64,000 nt of DNA from Cavenderia fasciculata (Eukaryota > Evosea > Eumycetozoa > Acytosteliales > Cavenderiaceae), in assembly GCF_000203815.1 (NCBI RefSeq), contig NW_004457729.1:310674-374673 (forward strand), written 5' to 3'. Of the stretch, positions 48,201-59,259 are shown piece by piece. The notes under the pieces were generated by a model that worked only from the letters and a program-made list of their open reading frames with translations, was not told where the DNA came from and made no database searches. Made by a program: the position numbers and the translations under genes. Numbering within the stretch: the first letter of the stretch is position 1; the number at the start of each line of letters is the position of its first letter.

Positions 48201-48655
48201 CTCTAATACCAAATATATGATCTCTACAAGTATCTGTAAGACTATCATCCTCGAGAATCTCTTCAGTACCAATGACAGCATCTTCTGCTATCTCATCTGA
48301 CAATGCATCTGCAAACTCTTCACCTTTTTTAACTAATAATCTATCAAGTAACTGTATTGCTTTATATTTAATCTTTATATATATATATAATAATAATAAT
48401 AATATTATAGTAAAAAAGTATTTCTTGAGTCACATCGATCTATCAGATCAATCAAACTCTACATACAGTTCTAAAAGTACCCTTTACAATTAAAAAGAGT
48501 AACCATGATACTACTTGTTCAGGTTTATCTATAGTATACTTTTTGTATTGTTGTTTTGATACTGATTTATACTTGTTATTGTTATTATCTTTATCATTAT
48601 CTTCTTTTGCAAGAGTGACTACTAATTCTATAAATTCATCAGTTGGTTGCTCCAT
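45291..48655 (-). pseudogene. L15: importin-5-like, four-exon class, two deletions in exon 5
   Basis: Exons in transcript order: 48467-48655, 47393-48372, 46917-47313 and 45291-46850. The frame is open to 45291, 1041 aa, but exon 5 carries two deletions. About 27 residues are missing in frame after RVIKAFG. Ten bases are missing near 45511, where siblings have a GTGTATCTTG-type stretch between two TTGG repeats. This puts the last 60 or so residues out of frame. The proper C-terminal frame (QLIQTWVFIKDIFEANWD) is still present and ends at 45328. Other landmarks: MEQPTDEFIELVVTLAKEDN, DENVRVRWASLQCL, ALGAAAQAAKERFSPW, ICKIIRYVPQI. Could still produce a protein with a foreign tail; a pseudogene is more likely. 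Confidence 0.7.
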
Positions 48656-48810
48656 AATATTACAATTTATTTGATACTACTCTACTACCACTTTAACGTG
48701 GATACTAGCAATGATAATGATATGAAATTTCGTGGGTGACTTTGAAAAAATTTTGGAAGTTCAAAATATGCAAAGCATGATTTATTTAATTAATTATTAT
48801 TTAATAATTA

Positions 48811-49121
48811 TTAATATAAAGAAAACTCGTTTTCTTCAAGTGTACCAATTTGTAAATTTGATAGTACCTCTCTTGTATTTTCCGGTACTTGATCCCAATT
48901 CTCTTCAAATATATCTTTGATAAATACCCATGTTTGGATGAGTTGATGTTTCTGTTCTTGTGGTAGGTGTCGATGTTTGAGGGTTTTAATATAAAGATTG
49001 ATTGCTCTGTGTATCTTGACGACATGTTGGTATTGTTGAACTAAACATTCTTTGGGGTAGAGACGTACAATAGCATAGAGGTTCGAGATGACAATGATTC
49101 TATCTTGCCTGTCACCTACTA
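48811..49121 (-). pseudogene. L16: orphan C-terminal fragment, near-identical to the L15 end
   Basis: An open stretch of about 100 codons reads ISNLYAIVRLYPKECLVQQY, QHVVKIHRAINLYI, HQLIQTWVFIKDIFEENWD and LSNLQIGTLEENEFSLY, then stop. It is the end of exon 5 with no preceding exon. Over about 100 bases it differs from the L15 3' end at only four positions, far closer than any other pair I compared, so it comes from a recent duplication or conversion. It starts abruptly at about 49121 in AT-rich sequence. Confidence 0.78.
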
Positions 49122-49238
49122 TTTTTAAATTTTATTTCGATTTTTTTTTTTTACTCAAACTTATAGCTTTAGCTCACAAGAGGAATTCATTTTATTTTGT
49201 TTCACCTGATCATAGAGATAGTATTATGTCTTTGTGTA

Positions 49239-50887
49239 ATGATGGAGAAACCAGATAAAGAATTTATAGAGATCTTTGATATTTTAATAGATCAACAGAT
49301 AAAGAAGATGAAATATGATCATAATAATAATAACAGCAGACAAGACAATGAAAAGAGGAGAAAAGATGCAAAACAACTATTCAAACAATATACTATATCT
49401 AAACCAGATAAATTAGTATCATGGTTACTCTATTTAATGGTAAAGGGTACCTACCCTAATGTATGTAGTACTCAAAGAAGAATGATCTTGTGACAATAAA
49501 ATGACGAATATCTACTGATATTCTTTACTCTTCATACACTATCATAAAAGATTATAGAGAATGCACAAAGTTTCTTGATAGAATGTTGTTGAAAAAAGGA
49601 AAAGAGATTATAAAGTTCATCGAATCATTGCCACAACCAATAGTTGAAGCAGTCATGAAACAATCAAGTTGTTAAAGACTACACTTTCAGATATCTTTTT
49701 ACGACATTTGATTGGTATAATTGTATCATTTGCAAAGTATTTAATACCTACCGGTATGTAATCGATAGTTTTATCAATTATATAGCTTTATAACTGTTAA
49801 TAACATTGTTGTACTTTACACTATAGAACAATGGTTTGAATTAGGAATGATTGTAGAGACAATTCAATTCGGAGAAGAATATGATTCAATACTTTTAGAA
49901 AATACAAAAGAGTTGATGGTATATGCAACGTATGACTTTAAAATGGATAAAAAAGAGATATTGTTAGATCTGATCAAAAACTTCAGAATTTCAAAGCTTG
50001 CCAGAGGAACAGTTTCCATTATTCATGCCCATGCTATTATCGATGGTATTGTAGATGGAGAATTACTAGATGATATTGTTGAAAGCCTGTCAGGTATTTT
50101 AGACAATAATCCGCAGCTGATGAAAGAAATATCTCCTCAGATTAGTATCACATTGATAGAGGTATTGGACAGACACCGCGAAAAGGGTTTCAAGAATAAC
50201 GACACAAAGAATAATATCTTTGAGTATTTGGCAGAGACTTTTCCCACACGCATTACTGATCGCCAAATTGATAGGATCATTGTACATTTGACCGAATGGC
50301 TTATACAAGAAAAATCTATGGTATTGGAAGATTGGGCATATAGTGATGACTCACAAATTGACCTTGATGACAATCTTTGTAACTTTATATATGATCAAGT
50401 ACTTTTTAATGACATAAAGTATTCAAAAGATCATCTGTCATCAACCGTTGCAACTATTTCTCGATTCGTAGTGGCGCTTGATCGTATTGCACGAGTTATT
50501 TTCGATCATTTCATCATCTTGTTAAATTCTAAATCATGGAAAGAAAGATATTTATCTTTGATGACCATGTCTGATTTATTTAACAAGGATCCTGTCAACA
50601 TCCTCGCTGAAGAAGAGAAAGTAATTGATATTATCATATCTAACCTATGCGCCATTATCCGTCTCTACACCAACGAAAGTCTAGGTCAACAATACCAACA
50701 TGTTGTCAAGACACACCAAATCATCAACCAGTATCTGAAAACTTTTCCTTCACATTGATCCAACCAACAACTACTTTACCAAACATGGTTGTTTATCAAA
50801 GATATTTTTGATGCAAATACGAATGACAGTATTCCATTAGAAACAAGGAAGATAATATCAAATTTACAAGTTATAATAATTGATTGA
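49239..50887 (+). pseudogene. L17: importin-5-like pseudogene, E3 joined to the end of E5
   Basis: E1 49239-49460 (MMEKPDKEFIEIFDILIDQQ to SWLLYLMVKGTYPN). E2 49551-49753 has a frame change near 49655: stop after KQSSC, resuming at ETIKLLKTTLSD. E3 starts at 49827 (EQWFELGMIVETI). After WKERYLSLMTMSDLF and NKDPVNIL, near 50605, the sequence jumps into the C-terminal part of E5 (IISNLCAIIRLYTNESLGQQ). The rest of E3, all of E4 and most of E5 are missing. A stop follows FPSH at 50756-50758, after which the frame continues LLYQTWLFIKDIFD to 50887. Plus strand, directly upstream of L18. Not functional as an import receptor. Confidence 0.8.
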
Positions 50888-50986
50888 TCATTTTAATTAG
50901 AGGCACCTATTTACTATGAATTTTTTCAAATTTTTTGTTTTTTTATCTTCCCTTAAAAATAAATAAATAATAATAATAGTTAAAGA

Positions 50987-53900
50987 ATGGAACAAATAGA
51001 TGTCATCAAAGATGAATTTAAAGAGATTATTATCATTTTATCAAGAGATAAACAGATCGATAGAGATGATACTACAAGAGACATTAACAAATACAACGAT
51101 AATAGTCAAGCAAAACAAAGATTCAAAGAGCATGCTTTATCAGATCCTAACGATACAGTATCATCGTTACTCTTTTTATTATACTTACCTATTCAGGGTT
51201 TAGATCAAACTGTATGTGATTAACAATCAAAGATAGAGATCATGATGACTAATAATTATCATAATACAAAAGATTAAAGAGAAATCAGTACAGTAACTTG
51301 ATAGATTATTGATCAAACAAGGAAAAGAGTATATAAAATCATTAGAACATATAATATTGGAATCAGTCAAGTATGAAACAATAGAGTTACTCAAAACAAC
51401 TCTTACAGATACCTTTAGACAACATTTATTTGGTATCATTGAATCATTTGCTACTTGCTTTGTACCTATAGGTATGTTGAATGATTGTTGTTTAAAACTA
51501 TATCGATCATTCAATCAATCATTGTACTAATATATTCTTTTGATTAGGTGAATGGGATGATTTAGAATCATCAATATTAAAAGTAGAAAAAGAAGGATCA
51601 CCAATCTTAAAAGATAATACTATGGCATTGATCAATGTATTGTCAAAATATGACTTTAAAAAAGAGAAACAAGAGATGTTGATAGAGATGATCAAGTCTG
51701 AAGATGACTCTTTTCTGAAATTGACAGAAAAACAGTATCGATCATTCATGCCAGTTCTACTATCATTAATGCTAGAACAAATCGATGTGGTTGATAACTT
51801 TTTTCTAAAGATGTCTATCCCCAAGCTGAAAAGAATCTTTGTCGAGAACACTAATACCACAGCATGGATACAAGAATTCACTCCACAGATTATTGAAACG
51901 TTGATCCTGGTGTTGGATAGCCACCATGAAACAGGATACATCGACACAAAAAGTATAATAATGGATTATTTGTTGTATGTGATCAGCATATGTACCGATA
52001 TTCACATTGAGAGGATCACCTTTCATTTGTACGAATGGTTGACCCATGTCAGAGATTTGTCACTGGAAGAGTGGACAGACAGCTTTCCAGCAGAGAATAA
52101 TATTTTAAATAATGGAATCTCCAACAACATTTATGATAACATTTGCTTTGAAGAGAGGGAAAATGACATTATCCCAACAAACTATCCCATCGGAAATCTA
52201 GATTATGAACGAGATGACATTGAAATAGATTCAAGTTTTTCTCAGTTCTCAACTGGTGCCGCAGTTTATCGACATGATGTTATAATACCAATTTTCAAAC
52301 ATTTCAACATCTTTTCAAATTCTCAACAATCGTGGAAACAAAGATATGCAGCATTGGTTGGTTTGTTTAGATTTCGTCATTCCCTTTATGGCAAATTGTC
52401 ACTTCAATTTCCACAAGTTTTAGAGTATGTAGTTGAAAGCTGATAATAACTATATTTACAATTTTAATTAATTATAAAATTGTCATTTAATATCTAGATC
52501 AGTATTAAAATTGGTTGACGATGAAGATATTAGAGTTAGATGGGCATCATTACACTTGTTAATTCAATTAATTAAGTTTGTACAATTGGAAGACAAGTCA
52601 AGAAGAGAACAACTATACTCTGTGATTGAAACATTAATCTCAAAATCCATTGGTGATGATCAAAATGAACGTATTCAAAGTAGCTGTTGTGTATTCCTCA
52701 CGTCTTTGAAATATTATAATATTTCTGATCACCTCGTAAAAGGTTTATCAAGTTTGTTTGTAATACTTCTTCAATCTCCAAAATTACATGTAGTCGAAAA
52801 TACATTATTGTTGGTTGTAAATAATATTGTCCAAGTTGGACCTGTAAGTAAATATATCACAAGAAAATTTTAAAAAAGGACAATTATTAATATTTGTTAT
52901 AGGAATCTAGAAATATCATTCCAATTCTATTATCTTTATTGGATAAACATCATGCAACAAAAGAATCAAGATTAATACGTTGTCGTGCAATAAGGGCATT
53001 TTCATTATGTGGTTCGTTGATGGACAAGAAGATATTTTCAAAAGAGTTAATCAAGTTTATGGTTTTTGTTAAAAAGAATGAAGAATCGTTTGATTTGATT
53101 CTACATGTTTTGATAGCATCGAATTTATTTATTAAAGATATTGGCAAATCATTTTCAGTGTATTTACCAATGATCATCAAGATTATTTTCAAGATACTAG
53201 AGAAACCATTTCTCAGTCAAGAAGAAGAAGAAGAAATGAATACATCACCCAATATAAAGATAATACTCCCAACTCTAAGGAATTTGAATAGAATAATGCA
53301 TTCCGGAGTTTATGAACATTTGGCACCATTTGCACATCTATTGGTAGACCCACTACTCAACTTGGTCAAGAGTCCATTCGAACTCTATATTCGAATAAAT
53401 TCCCTGGACAGTTTACCAACTTGTATGAAACTGTCCAAGATGCAATTTGGTGATCGTGATGGTGACAAGACTCTAGAGATGTTTACAAAGATACTCGATA
53501 CGTTACTCTTATCAAATCCACTCGAACCTGATCACTATTTCTTTTTGCAATATCGTATCGACACGGGATCAAAAGTTATCAAATCAATGGGCAATGATGC
53601 AATGACCCCCGATCATATTCAGTCAATACTATGCATATTATCCAAGATGGAGGAAAAGTTGTACAACATTAAAGAACAGGTACAAAATGAAAATCTAGAT
53701 GAAATTGGCGATGAGGATGAAGAAGATGTTCTAAATTCAACCTATGGTGGAGTTGCTAGTATTTATCAGATGATAGGCCAAATCATCAAACAAAATAATC
53801 TCGTGGCGGTATCTCTTATAACCTCTGAACTCTTGGACAGAGCATGCAAGAAACTAGGAGAATTTGAAGAATTAGATCATACTGACAAGGGAGGTATACT

Positions 53901-54501
53901 CTATTTTATGGCTTGGTATTTGGAATTTGGTGGTGACTTGGCCATCAACTCTTTCAAATTTATCATACCAACCATTATCAAGTGTATAACCCTCGACGAT
54001 GACATTGTGCGAATCAACCTTTCAGATGCACTTGGATCTGCAGCAAAAATTGGAAAGGATAGATTCTCACCATGGATCAATGAAGCGTTACTGGCACTTG
54101 ACACTTTGATCTCTGAAACCGAGACAGACTACCAACATTTCAGGGATTTTGCCATATCGAATATTGGTAAAATCATTAGATATGTCCCTCAGGTCAATGT
54201 CAATGTTATGATTCCTAAATGGTTGAGCCTTCTTCCCATAGAAGACAAGAAAGAAAATATTAATGTCATTCATAATCTATGTGCCATTGTCCATCTATAC
54301 CCCAAACAGTGTTTATATGTTGAAGAACACAAAGATGTACCCCAAATTTTTTATATCTTTGATTATTACAGACAGACGTATCAACCACCACAACAAGAGA
54401 AAGAATTACTCTCACAAACTTGGTCATTTGTCAAAGAATCATTCACACCTATCGATACAGAGAAGACATCAGTTATGTTATCATACTATTTGGATCAATA
54501 A
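50987..54501 (+). pseudogene. L18: importin-5-like, five exons, a single nonsense codon
   Basis: Exons 50987-51211, 51273-51471, 51548-52424, 52498-52843 and 52903-54501 join in frame to 1082 codons. The only lesion seen is TAA at 51294-51296 in exon 2, where siblings have TTA in the motif SVQLLDRLL. Exons 3 to 5 are fully open: GEWDDLESSIL, VLSKYDFKKEKQEML, LEEWTDSFPAE, DEDIRVRWASLHLL, ALGSAAKIGKDRFSPW, NIGKIIRYVPQVNVNVMIPK. Exon 1 is divergent (MEQIDVIKDEFKEIIIILSR; TVSSLLFLLYLPIQGLDQT). No alternative acceptor that skips the stop and keeps the frame is apparent. Translation from an internal ATG in exon 3 (51622) would give a receptor without its N-terminal HEAT units. Confidence 0.75.
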
Positions 54502-54559
54502 TATTTTACTCTTTCAAATTGAATAAAATAAGAAAGAAAACTAGATCTCTTGGAACTTT

Positions 54560-55290
54560 TTGTTTATTTATTCGTGTACTACCAATTTTGATATTATCTC
54601 TTTTTTATCTTCTGGAATAGTGTCCCAATTATCTTAAATGATTCCTTTATCAGTAACCAGGTTTGGTATAGTAATAATCTTTCTTTTTGCTGTGGTTGTT
54701 GACAAGTTTTCATATATTTAATTCACATATTGGTTGACAAGCTCAAGTTAGACTGACCATAGCTGCATATCTTTCCTTCCACAGTTTTGATTTTACAAGG
54801 ATACGAGATTGAGCCAAAATGGGTACTGCAAAACGTTTACCAAACACAAGTATGAGTTGATTTAATAATTTATAAGCTGGTGTACCTGTCGCTTCACTAT
54901 CGTATCATAGTGGTGTGACCGATGTTCTTTTGTTGGTGGTGGTGTAATATAATCTTTTTCATCTTCATAGTCGAGTGGGAAAAAGTTGTTGATTGAAGTT
55001 AAAGATGTCGAATCACACGCCATTGCGAAAATAAAACCAAACATATGATAGTTTTGTTTCTAGTGGTTGTGGTCTTCTTTTCAGCGTGTCTGTCCAATAC
55101 TCTAATCATAAGGTCTATGATCCGTGGAGCGAATTGGTTCATCCAAGGTGGATTGTCGTTTAGTCTATAAATCTTTGTTTTGCTTTTACTATATCTTTGT
55201 CTTTGTTGTTGGTACCATCCTGATCTCTTGCTAAAATAAATATTGTATTTATGAATTCTTGATTTGATCCATATCTGCAAACACAACACA
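54560..55290 (-). pseudogene. L19: scrambled relic of an importin-5-like gene
   Basis: Three pieces remain, in transcript order. The first is an E1 start (SNQEFINTIFILARDQDG to KAKQRFID, about 55160-55280) without its usual ATG context. The second is an E3 part (PPWMNQFAPRIIDLMIRVLD, then FPLDYEDEKDYITPP and WKERYAAM, about 54730-55165) with stops and shifts. The third is an E5 C-terminus (MKTCQQPQQKE, QTWLLIKESF, about 54560-54720), frameshifted before the NWD motif. The C-terminal piece resembles the end of L9, and the E3 piece resembles L20 (KDYIPPT), so it may be chimaeric. E2, E4 and most of E5 are lost. Confidence 0.7.
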
Positions 55291-55467
55291 CAAATACCTA
55301 TATTACATTAAAGAATTAGAACAAATAACTGTATCCTTACAAATGGCTATGATGATGAGTGAAAGAAACATTTTTTTTCTTTTTTTTTTTTTTTGGGGTT
55401 TTTTTTCAAGAGATTCATTTGGATGAACCTATTAATTATTTGATTTGTATTTGTATTTTGATTTTAT

Positions 55468-58400
55468 TTAAAGTGGTGGATCTATCAATTTTGATAAAGT
55501 ATTTCTTGTAGTTTCTGATGTAATATTGTCCCAATTTGATTTGAATGATTCTTGAATAAATAACCAAGTTTGTGAGAGTAATTCTATTTCATCTTTTTGA
55601 CAAGTTGTTTTCCTGTATTTCAAGATGAAACCATGTAACTTGACAACATGTTGGTATTGTTCACCACCGAGGAATTGGTCTGGGTAGAGACGAATAATCG
55701 AACAAAAGGTTTCAATAATCGGTACTTTGTCGGCGGTGACAAGTGGTAGCTTGTTGAGCCATTTTGGAATGATGACATTGAGCATACTTGAGACTTGTGG
55801 TACATAACGAATGATTTCACCGATACTCCTGATTGCATACTCTTTGGATGTTTTGTTGTCGACAACTGTTGATATTGGTTCGGATAACATAGTGTCGATT
55901 GCTTGTAACACTGGTGTGAGATACGGTGAGAATCTATCTTTGGCAAGTTTAGCAGCCACCCCAAGTACAACTGCTGCTTTGATTGGTGCCAATGTACCTT
56001 CTAATGACAGACACTGAATAATAGTTGGAATGATCAGAGGGAATGCAGTGATGGCAACGTCACCACCATGAGTCGAGTATGACAACCTTGACCATATCAC
56101 CTTCATCATCCTCTGTTAGATAATCACAAATATCCTCCAATATATTCGTGGTACCTGTGATGAGTGGTATTGCAATGGTACTGTTATACTTGATCATCTC
56201 TGTCATCACACCATAGAGTGCAAACAAAGCTTGAGCAATATTCTTTAAAAATGGTTCTGGCATATTGTCACCAATAATATCTTGATTTCCAGCTCGCACT
56301 TGGTCTGCCATTACGAATAACAATGGTTTCATCCGATTATATGTGGCGACTGTCGACTCCACCTGGTCGAGTGTCATTGCATCTTTACCCATTGTTGAAA
56401 CGAGGTAACTTGCCATAGAAATACGTAGTGCACACATTTGAGGTTCCAATTCCTGATACCCCAACGCTGCATCAAGTATCTTGCCAAATACTTGTATTGT
56501 CTTGTCACTACGCTCTCCCCATTGTATTTTGTACAGTTCAAGACAAAATGGTAAACATATCATCCGAATATTACTGTTGAATGGGTATATTGCAAGTTTA
56601 CAAATGGGATCGACCAAGCAATGTACAAATGGTGCCAACGGGCGATATGAAGTAAGAACTTTCAACTTTTCATCTTTTGAGTAATCTTCATCCTCGTCAT
56701 CTTCTTCATCTTGGTAATCTTCTTCTTCATCATATTCTTGATCATATTCTTTTTCATTTGATTTCAAGATTGTGTTTAAACCTTTGAGTGTCAATAGTAC
56801 CTTTTTCATATCTTGTTTTGATTCATCTGGCATTTCATCTATTTCTGCTTGTTGAGTGGGTAATGGTGTCTCGAGTATATTTGCAATCATCCTAACAAAC
56901 ATTGGAAAATACATTGGAAATGATTGACTACCATCTTGAATAAATACATAGGATGCTCTGATGACATCTACAATCATATCAAATGACTTTTCATTCTTTT
57001 TGACAAACACCAAAAACTTGTTTAAAGATTTTGAGTATTTCTTTTCGTCAACAAATGATGAACACATGACAAATGCCTTGATTGCATGACTACGTAATAT
57101 TCTTGATTCTTTTGTTGCATTATGTTTTTCCAACAAAGATAATGAAATTGAAATAATATTTCCAAAATACTAAAATAATAAATAGAAATAAATAAATAAA
57201 ATAAATACAATTAAATATTAATAATTAATTATTTCTTTTTAAACTTACAGGATTAAATCTATTTTTAACAACACCAACAATTGATTGTAATGATAGTAAT
57301 GCATTTTCAGCAACATAGAATTTAGGGGATTCAACTAGTGCCAAGAGACCACGACACAGTCCATTTAACACATTATCACCAATCATTTCATTGGTCAATA
57401 TATCTGTCATGGTTTGAACCAATACACAACCACTAGATTGTATTCGTTCATTTGTACCTTGGCGAATCGATTTTCTAATGACATTAAATACTTGTTGTTT
57501 TACTTGAACCATTAAATCACCAAATTCAATTGATAATATAATTAAACATTGAATTGATGCCCATCTAACTCGTATATTTTCATCTTCAAATAATTTTAAT
57601 GCTAAACTAAATTAATAAAATAAATAAAAAAAAAAAAAAAAAAGATTAATATTATTATTATTATCTTTTTGTTTGTTTTACATACTTTAAAATAATTGGA
57701 AATCTTTGAAATAAAACTTCAGATGAGAATTTACAAGCAGTAGCCAAACCAACCATAGATGCATATCTTTCTTTCCATTGGGTAGAGTTTGACAAGGTAG
57801 TGTTGCATTGATTGAAAATGGGAATTACAGAAACTGGACCAAATACTTGGATGAATTGTGCAAGTTTGGAATGAGCTGTAATACCTCTCCCATCACTAAC
57901 ATCGTCATTGTAAGTGGTAGGATCATCATCATTATTTGTTGGTGGAATATAATCTTTTTCTTCGTCATAGTTGAATGAATAAAAGTTCTTGTCAATGTCG
58001 ATTTTGGAGTTGGTCTCTGTCCACTCTTCCATCGATACATCTTTGACAGTTGATATTAACCAAGCATACAAATTGACTATTATTCTTTCAACTTGAGTAT
58101 TATTAAAAAGAGTTACATTATTCTTTGCCAAGACTGTCAAGTAATCATATACCATTCTTTTAGTACTATTGACAAGATACTCCTTTCTTCGATGATTGTC
58201 CAACAACACTATCAACGTTTCGATGATTTGTGGTGCAAGTTTTCTCATCCAAGATGGATTATTGCTTCGTACAAAAATCTTCATCAATCGGTAAATAACC
58301 TCTTCCAAGACTGTCTCTGAGACGCGGTCATCCATCGATGGTGGTTTTGAGATGATTGTTAGCAACTTGGAGACAAGTGTTACATAATCATTGTCAATGA

Positions 58401-58782
58401 CACCTCTTCTATTAAAAAAGTTACGAAGCATCAATGTGAAATCCAACTTTTCTCTCATTGCTTCATCTTGTAACTCTTTTCCTCTTTTAGCTAATAATTT
58501 ATCAAGTAATGATCCTGCTTTTTCTTTAATCTTTTAAATGATCATCTGTTAGTCATCTTCATCCATCATCATAATCATCATCATAATTAATTAATTAATT
58601 AATTATAATTACACACATACATTTGGAAAAGTACCTTTGACCATTAAATAGAGTAACCATTCTGCTACTTTATCACTATCAAAATCATTCTTTTTGATGG
58701 TATCGTCAATATCATCTTTCTTGTTGTTTGTATTTGCTAAAGTAACAATGATCGCTATGAATTGATCTGTTGGTTGCTCCAT
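55468..58782 (-). pseudogene. L20: importin-5-like, third architecture, one frame lesion
   Basis: Exons in transcript order: 58621-58782, 57686-58530, 57249-57606 and 55468-57169. E1 is short (MEQPTDQFIAIIVTLANTNN to EWLLYLMVKGTFPN). The next exon begins like E2 (IKEKAGSLLDKLLAKRGKEL) but passes in frame into mid-E3 (RRGVIDNDYVTLVSKLL). It therefore lacks most of E2 and the first part of E3, more than in the four-exon class. E4: DENIRVRWASIQCL. E5 carries an acidic insert (about 56680-56760) and one short deletion near 56080, where DMVKVVIL should continue to YSTHGGDVAI; this changes frame. The remaining C-terminus is normal (VVLGVAAKLAKDRFSPY, SIGEIIRYVPQVS, PKWLNKLP). Likely a young pseudogene. 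Confidence 0.73.
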
Positions 58783-59259
58783 CATAACATAAATATAACT
58801 ATAACTAGTGTTACTATACGATATTAGCTAATAATAATACATTAGATACTACTACTATTATTACTTTGAGATTACATGTATAAAATTAATTTGATTACTA
58901 CTGTGATTATTCATACCACAAGAGTACCACACTCTTGTGTGAATGGTGGTTGGTAGTGGGTGAATATTCTCCTTTACAATATGTGTACAGCTACATACAA
59001 TATGTGTAGACCTATTATTAAATGTGATGTTCAGATCTCATTGTTGTTTATTATATTTAATGAATTAATTGTACAAAAGAATAGATAGATGATCGTCACA
59101 GAAAAAAAAAAAACAAATCAAACAAAAAAGAGATTAATAATAAAATAATATAATATATATTATATATATACATATCTTATATCTATCTATCTCTACTTGT
59201 TATGACTATGTACAGAGAGACACAGAGAGAGATCCTTATATTATAGCTATAATATTTTA
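58783..59259. other. AT-rich intergenic region with a perfect hairpin and direct repeats
   Basis: No gene is visible in these 477 bp. It holds a perfect nine-base inverted repeat, CACAAGAGT at 58917-58925 and ACTCTTGTG at 58931-58939, with a five-base loop. A GT-rich patch follows (58941-58962), then two exact copies of TACAATATGTGTA at 58975-58987 and 58996-59008. A12 and (TA)n runs come later. It separates the start of L20 from the truncated 3' end of L21, so the motifs could belong to the L20 promoter. Function is not known. Confidence 0.4.

Noticed and set aside
58555-58620. ATTA and CATCAT repeat tracts as a possible origin or tRNA-flanking element
   Set aside because: They are ordinary simple repeats of an intron; no tRNA fold or B-box sequence is near.
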